Shown: in pieces, positions 62,241-64,000 of the stretch
Position numbering within the stretch: position 1 is the stretch's first letter
Layout: the number at the start of each line of letters is the position of its first letter
Origin: Bifiguratus adelaidae
Lineage: Eukaryota > Mucoromycota > Endogonomycetes > Endogonales
NCBI GenBank assembly: GCA_002261195.1
Contig: MVBO01000015.1
Coordinates: 124,001-188,000, forward strand
DNA length: 64,000 nucleotides
Reading direction: 5' to 3'
Made by a program: the position numbers and the translations under genes
Notes under the pieces: generated by a model
What the model was told of the DNA's origin: nothing
The model's input: the letters and a program-made list of their open reading frames with translations, nothing else
Database searches by the model: none

Positions 62241-62507
62241 CTATGCTCCTATTGCCCATTCCATGACCTCTTCAAAGATCATCCTCCTTTTCCTTTCTTC
62301 CTCGTTATAATCTTTCTCCGCGCGTTTGACCGGTTCAACGTGCACTGGACCAGGCGATAGGCACCATGGGTTTCGAGCTACGTCAAATCGATCGATGCAT
62401 AAAACAGCCGCTGGCATGTCGTTGTCGTTGTCAGGTATAGGTGCACAAGTAGCAAGCGTGACTAACGCCAAAATCACGCATGTTAGCATTAATAGTAGCC
62501 GATTCAT
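62241..62507 (-). CDS. Small secreted protein, 88 aa
   Basis: Single exon. A strong signal peptide (MNRLLLMLTCVILALVTLAT, cleavage near CAP) is followed by a short mature part with two cysteines (VLCIDRF and NPWCLSPG), a dibasic KR site (PVKRAEKDY) that Kex2 could cut, and a charged helix (EEERKRRMIFEEVMEW). A TATA-like TATAAA lies at 62554-62559, 47 bp before the ATG. No family recognised. It could be a processed peptide precursor, an effector-like protein or a lineage-specific wall protein; the longer upstream open frame is ignored because only this start gives a signal peptide. Confidence 0.6.
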   Translation of the reverse strand: MNRLLLMLTCVILALVTLATCAPIPDNDNDMPAAVLCIDRFDVARNPWCLSPGPVHVEPVKRAEKDYNEEERKRRMIFEEVMEWAIGA

Positions 62508-62798
62508 GACGATTGTAGAGGCAAACAGTGGTAGGGAGAAGAACCACCGAGACTTTATAGCGCGCCCGTTGCGTCTGCATGATAGATGTCTCACTCGCCG
62601 CACAAAATTTTCTAGTGGAGAGATTCCTAAAAAGGAAGCATCGGGATGCTTAGAGAGTCGGAGTCGTTGACATTTCCTGTTCTATTCCTGGACAATGGTG
62701 ATGCGGATACGGATCTGACAGGTACAATATTTTCCCTCACCAGGGAGGAGAGAATGCACGGATAAATGGGTCTGCTACTAGAACAAATGCTAACACTA

Positions 62799-64000
<1,202 letters not shown>

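Overview
The window looks like nuclear DNA of an early-diverging filamentous fungus, most likely Mucoromycota. Almost every gene has a clear fungal or opisthokont homologue. Introns are short (about 45-70 nt) with GTAAGT-like donors, CTAAC/CTGAC-like branch sites and TAG/CAG acceptors. Intergenic distances are often below 200 bp. A Rab32-type GTPase, a folliculin/Lst7 homologue, a SQD2-like GT4 glycosyltransferase and a poorly known four-helix membrane protein all fit an early-diverging lineage. I saw no tRNA, rRNA, intact transposon or CRISPR array. The lineage is inference from gene content; no marker gene settles it.

Layout. 1-7 kb: 3' end of the diflavin reductase NDOR1/TAH18, MTG1, ADE16/17 (ATIC), a WOPR transcription factor and LST7. 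7-20 kb: eIF6, the GT4 enzyme, the membrane protein, eIF4E, an F-box/zinc-finger gene and a GH5 mannanase. Between these lies a graveyard of relics: an inverted broken copy of the mannanase promoter and first codons, an intron-containing DIB1 pseudogene, and three pieces of broken F-box gene. 20-38 kb: a dense housekeeping block with a PEBP protein, KEOPS subunit CGI121, a ribosomal protein eS31 carrying a strongly diverged ubiquitin-like leader, a PEX24/dysferlin-domain protein, LCP5, ASA1, a DUF2470 membrane protein, a ChAPs exomer protein, a CsbD-like protein, AUR1, NDUFB8 and VPS37. 38-45 kb: a membrane-anchored exo-beta-1,3-glucanase, CYS3, a gene-poor 1.7 kb stretch and a histidine-acid-phosphatase-like protein. 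45-64 kb: AP-3 beta, signal peptide peptidase, a UPF0303 fusion protein, diacylglycerol kinase, HIS3, ERV1, phosphopantothenate-cysteine ligase, molybdenum cofactor sulfurase, an FAH-family hydrolase, Rab32, a small secreted protein and the 3' part of a D-2-hydroxyacid dehydrogenase.

The genes do not form a metabolic cluster. Several themes recur: wall and secretory-pathway functions (mannanase, exo-glucanase, ChAPs, AP-3, AUR1, SPP, VPS37, Rab32), translation and ribosome biogenesis (eIF6, eIF4E, LCP5, eS31, MTG1), and cofactor or amino-acid metabolism (ADE16/17, CYS3, HIS3, CAB2, MOCOS). Exon models were built by hand from splice consensus, reading phase and remembered family alignments. 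All coordinates are therefore predictions, but reading frames close exactly for every multi-exon gene listed.

The most unusual observations are the divergent ubiquitin-like domain on eS31, five predicted GC-AG introns among about 88 modelled introns, the decayed duplications between 7.5 and 16.7 kb, and a UPF0303 domain fused to an unknown N-terminal module.
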